In this document: positions 1-5,708 of the stretch, in pieces
Numbering within the stretch: position 1 is the first letter of the stretch
How the letters are laid out: every line of letters starts with the position of its first letter
Assembly: GCA_001751225.1 (NCBI GenBank)
Contig: MAXT01000246.1
Coordinates: 1 to 5,763 of the forward strand
DNA from: Desulfuromonadales bacterium C00003107
Lineage (GTDB): Bacteria; Desulfobacterota; Desulfuromonadia; Desulfuromonadales; Syntrophotaleaceae
DNA: 5,763 nt
Direction of reading: 5' to 3'
Position numbers and translations under genes: made by a program
The notes under the pieces: model-generated
Told to the model about the DNA's origin: nothing
Database searches by the model: none
Seen by the model: the letters and a program-made list of their open reading frames with translations, nothing else

Positions 1-476
1 CCCCTGGACCGGGTCGCCCTATCGGATCATCTTTTCGATTTTGGAGCTTATCTTACCCGCCTGCAAGGCGAAGGACGGCTCGCTACCAACTTCCAGCCTC
101 TGCCGGAGCGCCTTGCTTATTTTGCCCCCTGCCATCTGCGGGAGCAAAAGATGGGGCTGCCCTATCTGGAGCTGCTGAAATTAGTTCCCGAGTTGGACAT
201 CGAACAAGTCGGCAGCGATTACGACTGCTGCGGCATGGGGGGAATTTTTGGATTCAAAGAGCATTTCCACCAGAAGTCTCTCGATCTGGGGGGACCATTG
301 ATGGATAAGATTCGCATCTAGGAAGACCGCTGATGGACAAGATTCGCAAGCGCAACCCGCAGGCCATCGTCACCGATTGCATGAGCTGCCGCCTGCAATT
401 CAATCATTGCCTGCCCTACCCTGTTTATCATCCGGTTGAAGTGCTGGCCCGGGCCTATCGGGCGGAGCAGCCCTAA
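1..476 (+). pseudogene. GlpC-like CCG-domain iron-sulfur protein, 3' part, frame-disrupted
   Basis: The 5' end lies outside the window. Frame 1 reads 106 codons to TAG at 319-321 and carries the second CCG (cysteine-rich) domain: PCHLREQ at residues 43-49 of the visible part, then DCCGMGGIFGFKEH at 75-88. These resemble subunit C of anaerobic glycerol-3-phosphate dehydrogenase, a membrane-associated protein that passes electrons from GlpAB towards the quinone pool; a related heterodisulfide-reductase-like CCG subunit is possible. The expected C-terminus, with TDCMSCR and HPVEVLA, is present but in frame 3, about 321-476 with stop TAA at 474-476. Frame 3 has a stop at 306-308, so reading through would need a shift between 309 and 318, where I see no slippery heptamer. 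Removing 32 nt would restore one continuous protein. An ATG at 333 could restart a 47-residue peptide, but it has no ribosome site. I infer a damaged gene, or an assembly error. Family confidence is good; exact subunit identity is moderate. Confidence 0.7.
293..348 (+). repeat. 24-nt near-duplication at the frame break
   Basis: Positions 293-316 and 325-348 match at 21 of 24 bases, offset by 32 nt, and both encode PLMDKIR. The three differences (CCA/CCG, TTG/CTG, GAT/GAC) are all synonymous transitions when each copy is read in its own coding frame. The 32-nt offset causes the frame change in the GlpC-like gene. Confidence 0.85.
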
Positions 477-498
477 GACAGTTACCAGTGACGAGACT

Positions 499-521
499 CA
501 GCCTCCGATTACCTTAGGCTG
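499..521. promoter_or_regulatory. Inverted repeat upstream of the permease operon (possible operator or hairpin)
   Basis: CAGCCT (499-504) and AGGCTG (516-521) are perfect 6-nt arms separated by 11 nt, in the 87-nt gap between the broken GlpC-like gene and the permease start. There is no T-run after it, so it is not an ordinary terminator. A TTGACA at 523-528 sits just downstream, but there is no good -10 at 16-18 nt. The position suits an operator, but arms this short can occur by chance. Confidence 0.3.
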
Positions 522-551
522 GTTGACAGTCTTAAACGATTTATGCCTGAC

Positions 552-555
552 GGAG
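552..555 (+). promoter_or_regulatory. Ribosome binding site deciding the permease start
   Basis: GGAG at 552-555 lies 8 nt before ATG 564. The earlier in-frame ATG at 543 has no purine-rich site before it, and ATG 588 sits only 2 nt after its GGAG, so 564 is the best start. Confidence 0.65.
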
Positions 556-563
556 TACGTTCA

Positions 564-1637
564 ATGGATCATCAAACGAATGGAGATATGACAACGGAAG
601 GGACAGCCCAGAGAAGTTTTCTCAGCAAACATCTTGGCCTTAAAATCGGTCTGTTTCTGATCGGCTGGTTCCTGCTCTATCGCCAGCTACTGCCTCTGGC
701 GCGGTTTCTCAGCTACGATCTCTTTGGTCTGCAGTTGGAATCACACCTGGGCTCGGCGGTGGAATTCTTTCTCTACGATACCCCCAAGGTCTTGATGCTG
801 CTGATACTGGTGGTGTTTGGCGTCGGTGTGCTGCGCAGTTTTATTACCCCGGAACTGACTCGGCAAATCCTGGCCGGTCGCCGGGAAAGTACCGGCAATG
901 TGCTGGCCGCCCTGCTCGGTGTGGTGACGCCCTTTTGCTCCTGTTCGGCGGTGCCTCTGTTTATCGGCTTTGTTACCGCCGGCATCCCCCTGGGCATCAC
1001 CTTTTCCTTCCTCATCTCGGCTCCGATGGTTAATGAGATCGCCCTGGTGCTGCTGTTCGGCCTGCTTGGCTGGAAAATAGCCGCCCTCTACTTTGTCACC
1101 GGGATACTCATTGCCACGATAGCCGGTTGGACCATCGGCCGCATGAAACTCGAGAACCATGTGGAAGACTGGGTGCGGGAGATGCAGGTCAATCAGGCAG
1201 CCATGCCCGACAACCGCCAATCCTGGGAAGACCGGGTTCGGTTCGGCATCGAAGCGGTGCGGGATATTGTCGGCAGGGTCTGGCTCTACGTGGTCATCGG
1301 CATTCTGATCGGAGCGGCCATCCACGGCTTTGTGCCAGAAAATTTCATGGCCGGCATCATGGGCAAGAGCGCCTGGTGGTCGGTACCAGTCTCGGTGCTG
1401 ATCGGCATCCCCATGTATACCAACGCCGCCGGCATAATTCCGGTGGTGGAAGCGCTGCTCGGCAAGGGAGCCGCACTGGGCACCGTACTGGCCTTTATGA
1501 TGAGCGTCATTGCCCTCTCCTTTCCGGAGATGGTGATTCTGCGCAAGGTGCTCAAACCGCGACTGATCGCCACCTTTATCGCCGTGGTCGGTGCCGGCAT
1601 TCTGCTCGTCGGCTATCTATTCAACCTGATCATTTAA
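564..1637 (+). CDS. ArsP/DUF318-family membrane permease
   Basis: This is a 357-residue polytopic inner-membrane protein with roughly eight to ten hydrophobic segments (about 27-47, 73-93, 112-132, 134-152, 155-172, 174-192, 238-258, 270-292, 303-321, 335-355). The family hallmark TPFCSCSAVPLF is at 122-133, with Cys125 and Cys127 in a membrane segment, and a second conserved block, GIPMYTNAAGIIP, is at 281-293. Residues about 195-235 form a charged loop. Characterised members of this permease family (PF03773) include Campylobacter ArsP, which exports trivalent organoarsenicals; others are linked to metal efflux, so the substrate is not proven by sequence. It is the first gene of an operon with three redox-type genes: the next starts 18 nt after its stop. 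The company of arsF- and arsG-like genes supports an organoarsenical role. A start at 543 would add seven residues but lacks a ribosome site. Family assignment is secure; substrate is inference. Confidence 0.9.
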   Translation: MDHQTNGDMTTEGTAQRSFLSKHLGLKIGLFLIGWFLLYRQLLPLARFLSYDLFGLQLESHLGSAVEFFLYDTPKVLMLLILVVFGVGVLRSFITPELTRQILAGRRESTGNVLAALLGVVTPFCSCSAVPLFIGFVTAGIPLGITFSFLISAPMVNEIALVLLFGLLGWKIAALYFVTGILIATIAGWTIGRMKLENHVEDWVREMQVNQAAMPDNRQSWEDRVRFGIEAVRDIVGRVWLYVVIGILIGAAIHGFVPENFMAGIMGKSAWWSVPVSVLIGIPMYTNAAGIIPVVEALLGKGAALGTVLAFMMSVIALSFPEMVILRKVLKPRLIATFIAVVGAGILLVGYLFNLII

Positions 1638-1655
1638 ATCAACAAGGAACCAATC

Positions 1656-1889
1656 ATGAAAATTCAGATTTTGGGAACCGGTTGCGCAAAATGTAAGAAA
1701 CTGGCCAAAAACGCCGAAATTGCCGCCCAGGAGTTGCACTTGGAATATGAGTTGGTTAAGGTGACTGATATTCGGGAGATCACCGCTTTCGGGGTTCTCA
1801 TGACTCCTGCCCTGGCCATAGACGGACAGGTCAAATTGTCAGGAAAGGTCCCCACCGTCGCTGAACTTAAACGACTATTGAGCGCCTGA
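1656..1889 (+). CDS. Small thioredoxin-like protein (CAKC), ArsE-like position
   Basis: A 77-residue protein with no signal peptide, so presumably cytoplasmic. It is a minimal thioredoxin/glutaredoxin fold: beta strand MKIQILG, active site GTGCAKCKK with Cys10 and Cys13, then a helix, and the cis-proline strand MTPALAIDG at 49-57, followed by a C-terminal helix. It resembles the small 'redox-active disulfide protein' / thioredoxin-family proteins often found next to ArsP-type permeases. A ribosome site AAGGA (1644-1648) lies 7 nt before ATG. It sits between the permease and the arsF-like gene, 18 nt after the former and 28 nt before the latter. In arsEFG-type operons this position would be arsE; I recall ArsE and ArsF together being implicated in reduction of nitrophenyl arsenicals, but I cannot align it here. 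Thioredoxin fold is near certain; the specific partner is inferred, most likely the membrane protein encoded two genes downstream or the permease. Confidence 0.85.
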   Translation: MKIQILGTGCAKCKKLAKNAEIAAQELHLEYELVKVTDIREITAFGVLMTPALAIDGQVKLSGKVPTVAELKRLLSA

Positions 1890-1917
1890 TCCTTATCTTT
1901 ATCCAGCGAGGCTTCTG

Positions 1918-2397
1918 ATGAAATTCGTTACTCTTTTGCAGAAATATTGCCTTTGCTTCTGCGTTACCGCCCTTTTGGGGATGACCCTGCTGCCTAATGC
2001 CGGCGTCGCGCAGTCGACCCCGGTCGACACCCCCGAAGCGCTAGCCCCCTCACAGCAACAGGTCAAAACCGTGGTCTATTACTTTCACGGCAACATGCGC
2101 TGCGCTTCCTGCAGAAAAATCGAAGCCTACACCAAAGAAGCCATCCAGTCCGGGTTTGCCAAGGCATTGCAGAACGGTCGTTTGGAATTGCAGGTGATCA
2201 ATGTAGACGATTCTGCCAATGAACATTACGTGCAGGATTTTCAACTGTATACGCGCTCGGTGGTTCTGGAAAGACGCGCGGGGAACCAGCAGCAACAGTG
2301 GAAAAACCTTGACCAGGTCTGGAGCCTTATCCGTAACAAAACAGCCTTTATGGAGTATGTGCAGGAACAGATCCAGGACATGATGAAAGGGGCTTGA
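1918..2397 (+). CDS. arsF: Exported thioredoxin-like protein, ArsF family (nitrophenyl nitroreductase subunit-like)
   Basis: A 159-residue protein. Residues 1-31 look like a Sec signal peptide: MKFVTLLQK, a hydrophobic stretch with three cysteines (11, 13, 15), and a plausible cleavage at GVA|Q (31/32). No convincing lipobox is seen. The mature part starts with a low-complexity linker, then a beta strand TVVYYFHG and the active site NMRCASCRKIEAY with Cys62 and Cys65 (CASC), followed by a helix and the strand LQVINVDD, as in a thioredoxin fold. It therefore acts outside the cytoplasm. The family is named after ArsF of the Shewanella arsEFG operon, reported to take part in reduction of nitro-aromatic arsenicals; that function is known for a relative, not shown here. 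GAGG at 1908-1911 is 6 nt before ATG. Its stop lies 2 nt before the ATG of the next gene, indicating translational coupling. Fold and export are well supported; enzymatic role is less certain. Confidence 0.75.
   Translation: MKFVTLLQKYCLCFCVTALLGMTLLPNAGVAQSTPVDTPEALAPSQQQVKTVVYYFHGNMRCASCRKIEAYTKEAIQSGFAKALQNGRLELQVINVDDSANEHYVQDFQLYTRSVVLERRAGNQQQQWKNLDQVWSLIRNKTAFMEYVQEQIQDMMKGA
2387..2392 (+). promoter_or_regulatory. Ribosome binding site deciding the arsG start
   Basis: AAGGGG at 2387-2392, inside the end of arsF, lies 7 nt before ATG 2400. A TTG at 2394 is also in frame but only 1 nt from the site, so ATG 2400 is the likelier start. Confidence 0.6.
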
Positions 2398-2399
2398 GC

Positions 2400-3092
2400 A
2401 TGCATGAGTATGCCCTGGCCATCGCCTCAGCCTTTTGGCTTGGCGTGCTGACTTCAATCAGCCCTTGCCCCCTGGCAACGAATATCGCTGCCATCTCTTT
2501 CGTCGGCCGGCGGGTGGACAGCCCACGGCAAGTTTTTTCCGCAGGCCTGCTCTACACCTCCGGTCGTAGTCTGGCCTATCTCGCCCTTGGCAGTCTGCTG
2601 GTCTCCAGCATACTTTCTGCACCATTTCTGGCCCAGATTTTACAAAAATACATGAACCGCGCCCTGGGGCCGATCCTGATTTTGGTGGGGCTGGTATTAC
2701 TAGAGGTTGTTTCCTTTAGTCTGCCCGGGAGACTCTTTGCGGACAGGTTACAAAAAAAGGCCGAGTCGATGGGCGTCTGGGGCGCCGGAATGCTCGGATT
2801 TCTTTTTGCCCTGTCCTTTTGTCCGACTTCGGCGGCGTTGTTTTTTGGCAGTCTTTTACCCTTGGCTCTGCATCAAGATTCCGGAGTGATGCTGCCGGCG
2901 GTCTACGGCATCGCTACCGGCCTGCCCGTATTGCTGTTTGCCGTGCTGATCGCCCTGGGCGCCAACAAGGTCGGTCAGGCGTTCAATCGTATCCAGGCCT
3001 TCGAGCGCTGGGCCCGGCGGATAACCGGAGCACTGTTCGTACTGATCGGGGCATATTACTGTCTGGCGGTGTTTTGGGGCATCTCCCTTTGA
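2400..3092 (+). CDS. arsG: CcdA/DsbD-like membrane protein, ArsG family
   Basis: A 230-residue inner-membrane protein with about six hydrophobic segments (near 5-30, 48-70, 90-107, 127-152, 163-188, 207-227). Two conserved cysteines sit in membrane segments: Cys23 in SISPCPLATN (19-28) and Cys141 in SFCPTSAALFFG (139-150). They occupy equivalent places in the two halves of the protein, as do the paired cysteines of CcdA and DsbD, which carry electrons from cytoplasmic thioredoxin to extracytoplasmic partners. The closest named family I recall is ArsG, described as an efflux permease for aromatic aminobenzyl arsenicals. Both readings are possible: exporter, or electron conduit to the arsF product. 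The gene starts 2 nt after the arsF stop and is the last of the operon; no clear intrinsic terminator follows it. Family call is fairly confident; mechanism is open. Confidence 0.75.
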   Translation: MHEYALAIASAFWLGVLTSISPCPLATNIAAISFVGRRVDSPRQVFSAGLLYTSGRSLAYLALGSLLVSSILSAPFLAQILQKYMNRALGPILILVGLVLLEVVSFSLPGRLFADRLQKKAESMGVWGAGMLGFLFALSFCPTSAALFFGSLLPLALHQDSGVMLPAVYGIATGLPVLLFAVLIALGANKVGQAFNRIQAFERWARRITGALFVLIGAYYCLAVFWGISL

Positions 3093-3109
3093 TTTTTTTC
3101 AAAAGAAAA

Positions 3110-3122
3110 CGACCCGGGGTCG
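3110..3122 (-). terminator. Possible intrinsic terminator of the QueG-like gene
   Basis: Read on the minus strand, CGACC and GGTCG form a 5-bp stem with loop CCG, followed at once by TTTTCTTTT (3109-3101). It lies about 185 nt beyond the stop of the minus-strand gene. The stem is short, so the call is tentative. On the plus strand it has no U-tract and should not end the arsG transcript. Confidence 0.35.
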
Positions 3123-3166
3123 AATCGGGCAAGCATTGGGATTGCGCTGAAAGGTTTAAAACCTGC

Positions 3167-3201
3167 CTAGTACTCATCCTGAAACTCCGGATGAACACTA
3201 G
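3167..3201. repeat. Imperfect inverted repeat bounded by CTAG
   Basis: The arms CTAGTACTCATCC (3167-3179) and GGATGAACACTAG (3189-3201) pair at 11 of 13 positions around a 9-nt loop, TGAAACTCC. The spacer between the convergent genes (3093-3305, 213 nt) otherwise holds only a small palindrome at 3152-3164 and a doubled AACATCCT (3241-3248, 3252-3259). It could be a remnant of a small mobile element or a structured intergenic repeat; no transposase is present. Confidence 0.5.
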
Positions 3202-3297
3202 ACATATCCGCTATTTTCTTGAGCCTTATCAAGCACCTAGAACATCCTCAAAACATCCTGTATATTCATAACAAGTTAAAAACAGCAACTCTCCGCC

Positions 3298-3313
3298 TTC
3301 CCTCTTCAGGGAA
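3298..3313 (-). other. Hairpin overlapping the stop codon of the QueG-like gene
   Basis: On the minus strand TTCCCT and AGGGAA form a perfect 6-bp stem with a GAAG tetraloop that contains part of the TGA stop (3308-3306). A TTTTT run follows only about 15 nt later, so this is more likely a 3' stabilising hairpin or a chance structure than a terminator. Confidence 0.3.
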
Positions 3314-4130
3314 CCTGCGACTCGCACGGAACACCAGTCTGGCACAGCCCGCAACCCGTTTCCATAACCCCGTAAAGCTGCCCGGCAGTTTGCCGCAACT
3401 CTCCGTAGACATGAGCTTGACACTTCTTTTTGTCATGTCCCTGCAAGGAAATTGCATCGACCGGACAACGGCGTATGCAGAGACCGCAGCTTCCGTCCCG
3501 ATGGTACAGGCAGTTACTCCAGGGGTCGGCACAGTTCTTTTTGCTGGGCTGGATGGTCAGATCGGTGATGACGCTGCCGCAGCGATGAGCGATCCCCTTG
3601 TCGGTGATGAACCCGTCATTCAGGCTGAAGGTACCGAGGCCGGCGGCGTAAGCGGCATGGCGTTCGGACCAGGTCGAAGCCATCCCCACTCGGGGATCTT
3701 TCACCGGGCGCCACTGGCCGGCTAGAAGGGGAGCTACGGCCTTGGCACCGAGCGAACGGATCAGGTTGGTCAATTGGATACGCAGCAGGGTATTGAAGCG
3801 TTCTCCATGGGCGCGGGTCATGGCCCATTCGCGGGAGGGGATGCTACGGGCCTGGCGATTACTTTTGCGGGTCGCCTCAGTGATGGGCAGTATCCAGCAA
3901 ATGACGGTTCGAGCTTCATCGGCACCGCAACCGAAAGCATTATTCAGCACTTCCCCTGGTGTCATGTGAAACTCACCAATGATCGTCTTGAAATCTTTGA
4001 ACAACGGATCATCTGCAGCGGCAAATCCCACCAGCGGTTCATCAAAATAGGGTAGATCGCTGTCGACAAAACGATTGTCGGGACTTGCCAGCACAAAGTC
4101 ACGGATTTCTTGCCGCATAACCTGTTCCAT
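3306..4130 (-). CDS. QueG-like double [4Fe-4S] cluster protein
   Basis: A soluble protein of 274 residues. The central part, AGLGTFSLNDGFIT at 163-176 and CGSVITDLTI at 184-193, matches the style of epoxyqueuosine reductase (QueG) and reductive-dehalogenase-type proteins. Two ferredoxin-like clusters follow: SCGLCIRRCPVDAI with Cys215, 218 and 222, and GCGLCQTGVPCES with Cys260, 263 and 269; further cysteines at 200, 207 and 237 can complete them. Bacterial QueG is usually about 350-380 residues with a HEAT-like C-terminal extension; here the protein ends straight after the second cluster, so true queuosine synthesis is doubtful and a related redox role is likelier. The start at 4130 is chosen because a GAAGG site (4140-4136) lies 5 nt before it and a good promoter lies between it and the earlier in-frame ATG at 4241. 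It is a single-gene unit, convergent with arsG and divergent from purT. Confidence 0.75.
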   Translation of the reverse strand: MEQVMRQEIRDFVLASPDNRFVDSDLPYFDEPLVGFAAADDPLFKDFKTIIGEFHMTPGEVLNNAFGCGADEARTVICWILPITEATRKSNRQARSIPSREWAMTRAHGERFNTLLRIQLTNLIRSLGAKAVAPLLAGQWRPVKDPRVGMASTWSERHAAYAAGLGTFSLNDGFITDKGIAHRCGSVITDLTIQPSKKNCADPWSNCLYHRDGSCGLCIRRCPVDAISLQGHDKKKCQAHVYGELRQTAGQLYGVMETGCGLCQTGVPCESQVP

Positions 4131-4135
4131 GATCG

Positions 4136-4140
4136 CCTTC
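4136..4140 (-). promoter_or_regulatory. Ribosome binding site of the QueG-like gene
   Basis: Minus-strand GAAGG (4140-4136), within a longer purine run, is 5 nt before ATG 4130-4128 and supports this start over the ATG 37 codons upstream. Confidence 0.6.
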
Positions 4141-4170
4141 CCCTTCGTAGGTGGGGTGGATACTGTTTTT

Positions 4171-4199
4171 ATTATACGCACTCGGATGGCCACAGCCAA
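4171..4199 (-). promoter_or_regulatory. Sigma-70-type promoter for the QueG-like gene
   Basis: On the minus strand, TTGGCT (4199-4194) and a perfect TATAAT (4176-4171) are separated by 17 nt. Transcription would start near 4164, giving a leader of about 34 nt before ATG 4130. Confidence 0.75.
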
Positions 4200-4275
4200 G
4201 GCAGGGCATAAACAATGAACCTCCCGGACCGAGCTAATCAATCCTTTTCAGGACCCTTTCGGGCCCAGAAAAAAC

Positions 4276-4304
4276 TTGAAAACTCAGCGTTAATTTTGCA
4301 TAGT
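4276..4304 (+). promoter_or_regulatory. Probable promoter for purT
   Basis: TTGAAA (4276-4281) and CATAGT (4299-4304), spaced by 17 nt, match the consensus at five and four of six positions. The expected start near 4311 gives a leader of about 50 nt. No PurR-type box (ACGCAAACGTTTGCGT-like) is seen nearby. Confidence 0.5.
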
Positions 4305-4349
4305 ACGGAACCTCAACAATACCCTGAAACCGCAAATTTTAACCCGAAT

Positions 4350-4354
4350 GGAGG
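4350..4354 (+). promoter_or_regulatory. Ribosome binding site deciding the purT start
   Basis: GGAGG at 4350-4354 lies 7 nt before ATG 4362. The frame is open back to an ATG at 4215, but that region contains the promoter and shows no protein similarity, and the 4362 start gives exactly the E. coli PurT length. Confidence 0.8.
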
Positions 4355-4361
4355 GACAACG

Positions 4362-5540
4362 ATGATCGGCACTCCACTGAAACAAGGCGCAACTAAAATT
4401 CTGATGCTCGGCAGTGGCGAACTGGGCAAGGAAGTGGTCATCGAGGCGCAGCGCTTCGGCATCGAAGTCATAGCCGTCGACCGTTATGCCGATGCACCGG
4501 CCATGCAGGTGGCCCATCGCAGCCATGTTATCGACATGCTTGATCGCGAGGCTCTGTCCCGAGTGATCAACCAGGAAAAACCGGACTTCATCGTTCCCGA
4601 AATTGAAGCGATCAATACCGAATACCTGCTCGAACTGGAGAAGGAAGGCTTCAACGTCATCCCAACCGCTCGGGCTACCAACCTGACCATGAATCGGGAA
4701 GGCATTCGTCGCCTGGCGGCCGAAGATTTAGGCCTGCTCACCGCTAAATACCTATTTGCCACCACTCTTGAAGAGTTTCGCAGCGGCGTGCAGGAAATCG
4801 GCATGCCTTGCGTCATCAAGCCGATCATGAGCTCCTCCGGCAAAGGCCAGAGCACGGTGCGCGAAGAAGGCGACATCGATAAGGCCTGGGCCTATGCTCA
4901 AGCCGGAGCGCGGGGCACCGGCGACAAGGTGATCATCGAGGAATTTATCCCCTTTGACTACGAAATCACCCTGCTCACCGTGCGCCACGCCAACGGCACC
5001 AGCTACTGCCCACCCATCGGTCACGTACAAGAGGGCGGCGACTACCAGGAATCCTGGCAGCCCATGGCCATGACTCCGGCAGCCCTGCAAGAAGCACAGA
5101 ACCAAGCCAAGGCCGTAACCGACGCCCTGGGCGGCACCGGTCTTTTCGGCGTCGAATTCTTCATCAAGGGTGACACGGTCTTTTTCAGCGAAATTTCTCC
5201 GCGCCCCCACGACACCGGCATGGTGACGATGGTCACCCAGAACATGTCGGAGTTCGAACTGCACGTGCGGGCAATCCTCGGCTTGCCGGTACCGGAGATT
5301 GAGCTCCTCTCCCCTGGAGCGTCCCACGTGGTGCTGGCCACGGAACATTCCGACAATGTCGGTATCACCGGCGTGGCGGAGGCGTTGACCGTACCCCGCA
5401 GCAAAGTGCGCGTGTTCGGCAAGCCCGACACCCGCCCCGGCCGGCGCATGGCGGTAGCCCTGGTCCTCGCTGACGACGTTGAAGAGGCTCGCAAGCAGGC
5501 CGCGAAGGCCGCAGCGGCCATCAAAGTGGTGCCCCGCTAA
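4362..5540 (+). CDS. purT: Formate-dependent phosphoribosylglycinamide formyltransferase (GAR transformylase 2)
   Basis: The 392-residue product has the same length as E. coli PurT and matches it throughout. PurT makes formyl-GAR from GAR, formate and ATP in the third step of purine synthesis, through a formyl-phosphate intermediate, in the cytoplasm; it replaces the folate-dependent PurN. It has the three ATP-grasp regions: an N-terminal substrate-binding fold with LGSGELGKE (16-24) and [19 protein letters not shown] (39-57), PEIEAI (79-84) and [12 protein letters not shown] (110-121); the ATP-binding part with [14 protein letters not shown] (151-164); and the metal-binding GVEFF (Glu265) and [14 protein letters not shown] (Glu277) segments. 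The C-terminal [12 protein letters not shown] (352-363) corresponds to E. coli FGKPE...RR. All key residues appear intact. The gene is monocistronic, with its own promoter and a strong terminator, and divergent from the QueG-like gene. Use of formate suits an anaerobe. Identification is very confident. Confidence 0.97.
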   Translation: MIGTPLKQGATKILMLGSGELGKEVVIEAQRFGIEVIAVDRYADAPAMQVAHRSHVIDMLDREALSRVINQEKPDFIVPEIEAINTEYLLELEKEGFNVIPTARATNLTMNREGIRRLAAEDLGLLTAKYLFATTLEEFRSGVQEIGMPCVIKPIMSSSGKGQSTVREEGDIDKAWAYAQAGARGTGDKVIIEEFIPFDYEITLLTVRHANGTSYCPPIGHVQEGGDYQESWQPMAMTPAALQEAQNQAKAVTDALGGTGLFGVEFFIKGDTVFFSEISPRPHDTGMVTMVTQNMSEFELHVRAILGLPVPEIELLSPGASHVVLATEHSDNVGITGVAEALTVPRSKVRVFGKPDTRPGRRMAVALVLADDVEEARKQAAKAAAAIKVVPR

Positions 5541-5569
5541 AAAGTTCCAGCGAACCTTATCTCTGCAGC

Positions 5570-5609
5570 AAAATCCCCTGTGATTCTTCATCACGGGGGA
5601 TTTTCTTTT
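5570..5609 (+). terminator. Strong intrinsic terminator after purT
   Basis: The arms AAAATCCCCTGTGAT (5570-5584) and ATCACGGGGGATTTT (5590-5604) pair over 15 positions, one of them a G-U pair, around loop TCTTC, and run into TTTTCTTTT (5601-5609). It begins 29 nt after the purT stop. The A-run on the left could let it also act weakly on the other strand. Confidence 0.93.
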
Positions 5610-5621
5610 GGGGGATCCCCC
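5610..5621. repeat. Perfect 12-nt palindrome GGGGGATCCCCC
   Basis: A perfect palindrome directly after the purT terminator. Its GGGGGAT half repeats the GGGGGAT of the terminator's right arm (5595-5601). No function is assigned. Confidence 0.6.
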
Positions 5622-5661
5622 TCACTTCAACGATCCCAACCCACTTTTTTAACTCGTGCCC

Positions 5662-5708
5662 TTGACGAAGGACATATTTGCCGTTTTAGTAATAACAAAC
5701 CAGCAAAT
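5662..5708 (+). promoter_or_regulatory. Possible rightward promoter overlapping an inverted repeat
   Basis: TTGACG (5662-5667) and TTTAGT (5685-5690) are 17 nt apart and match the consensus at five and four of six. An interrupted inverted repeat, ATTTGC (5676-5681) with GCAAAT (5703-5708) and an inner GTTT/AAAC pair, spans the -10, as an operator might. No gene is complete downstream in the window; 5610-5763 otherwise appears non-coding. Confidence 0.3.

Noticed and set aside
309..321. Programmed frameshift rescuing the GlpC-like protein
   Set aside because: The overlap between the two open frames is only about 10 nt and contains no slippery heptamer or homopolymer; the 24-nt duplication explains the break better.
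523..551. TTGACA as the -35 of an operon promoter
   Set aside because: At 16-18 nt spacing the -10 candidates are GCCTGA, CCTGAC and CTGACG, which are poor; TTTATG lies only 12 nt away.
741..1325. A 194-codon open frame on the minus strand opposite the permease
   Set aside because: Its composition (His-, Gln- and Asp-rich, no hydrophobic core) is that of an antisense shadow of a membrane-protein gene, and the plus-strand permease is unambiguous.
3073..3097. Terminator for arsG from the GGG/CCC pair before a T-run
   Set aside because: The stem is only three base pairs and lies inside the end of the coding region, so termination is unlikely.
4215..4361. A 49-residue N-terminal extension of PurT
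   Set aside because: The stretch contains the likely promoter, lacks similarity to PurT, and the strong GGAGG is in front of ATG 4362.
4752..5594. A long open frame on the minus strand opposite purT
   Set aside because: It mirrors the codon structure of purT, is rich in His, Gly and Ala as shadow frames are, has no ribosome site, begins inside the purT terminator and shows no recognisable motif.
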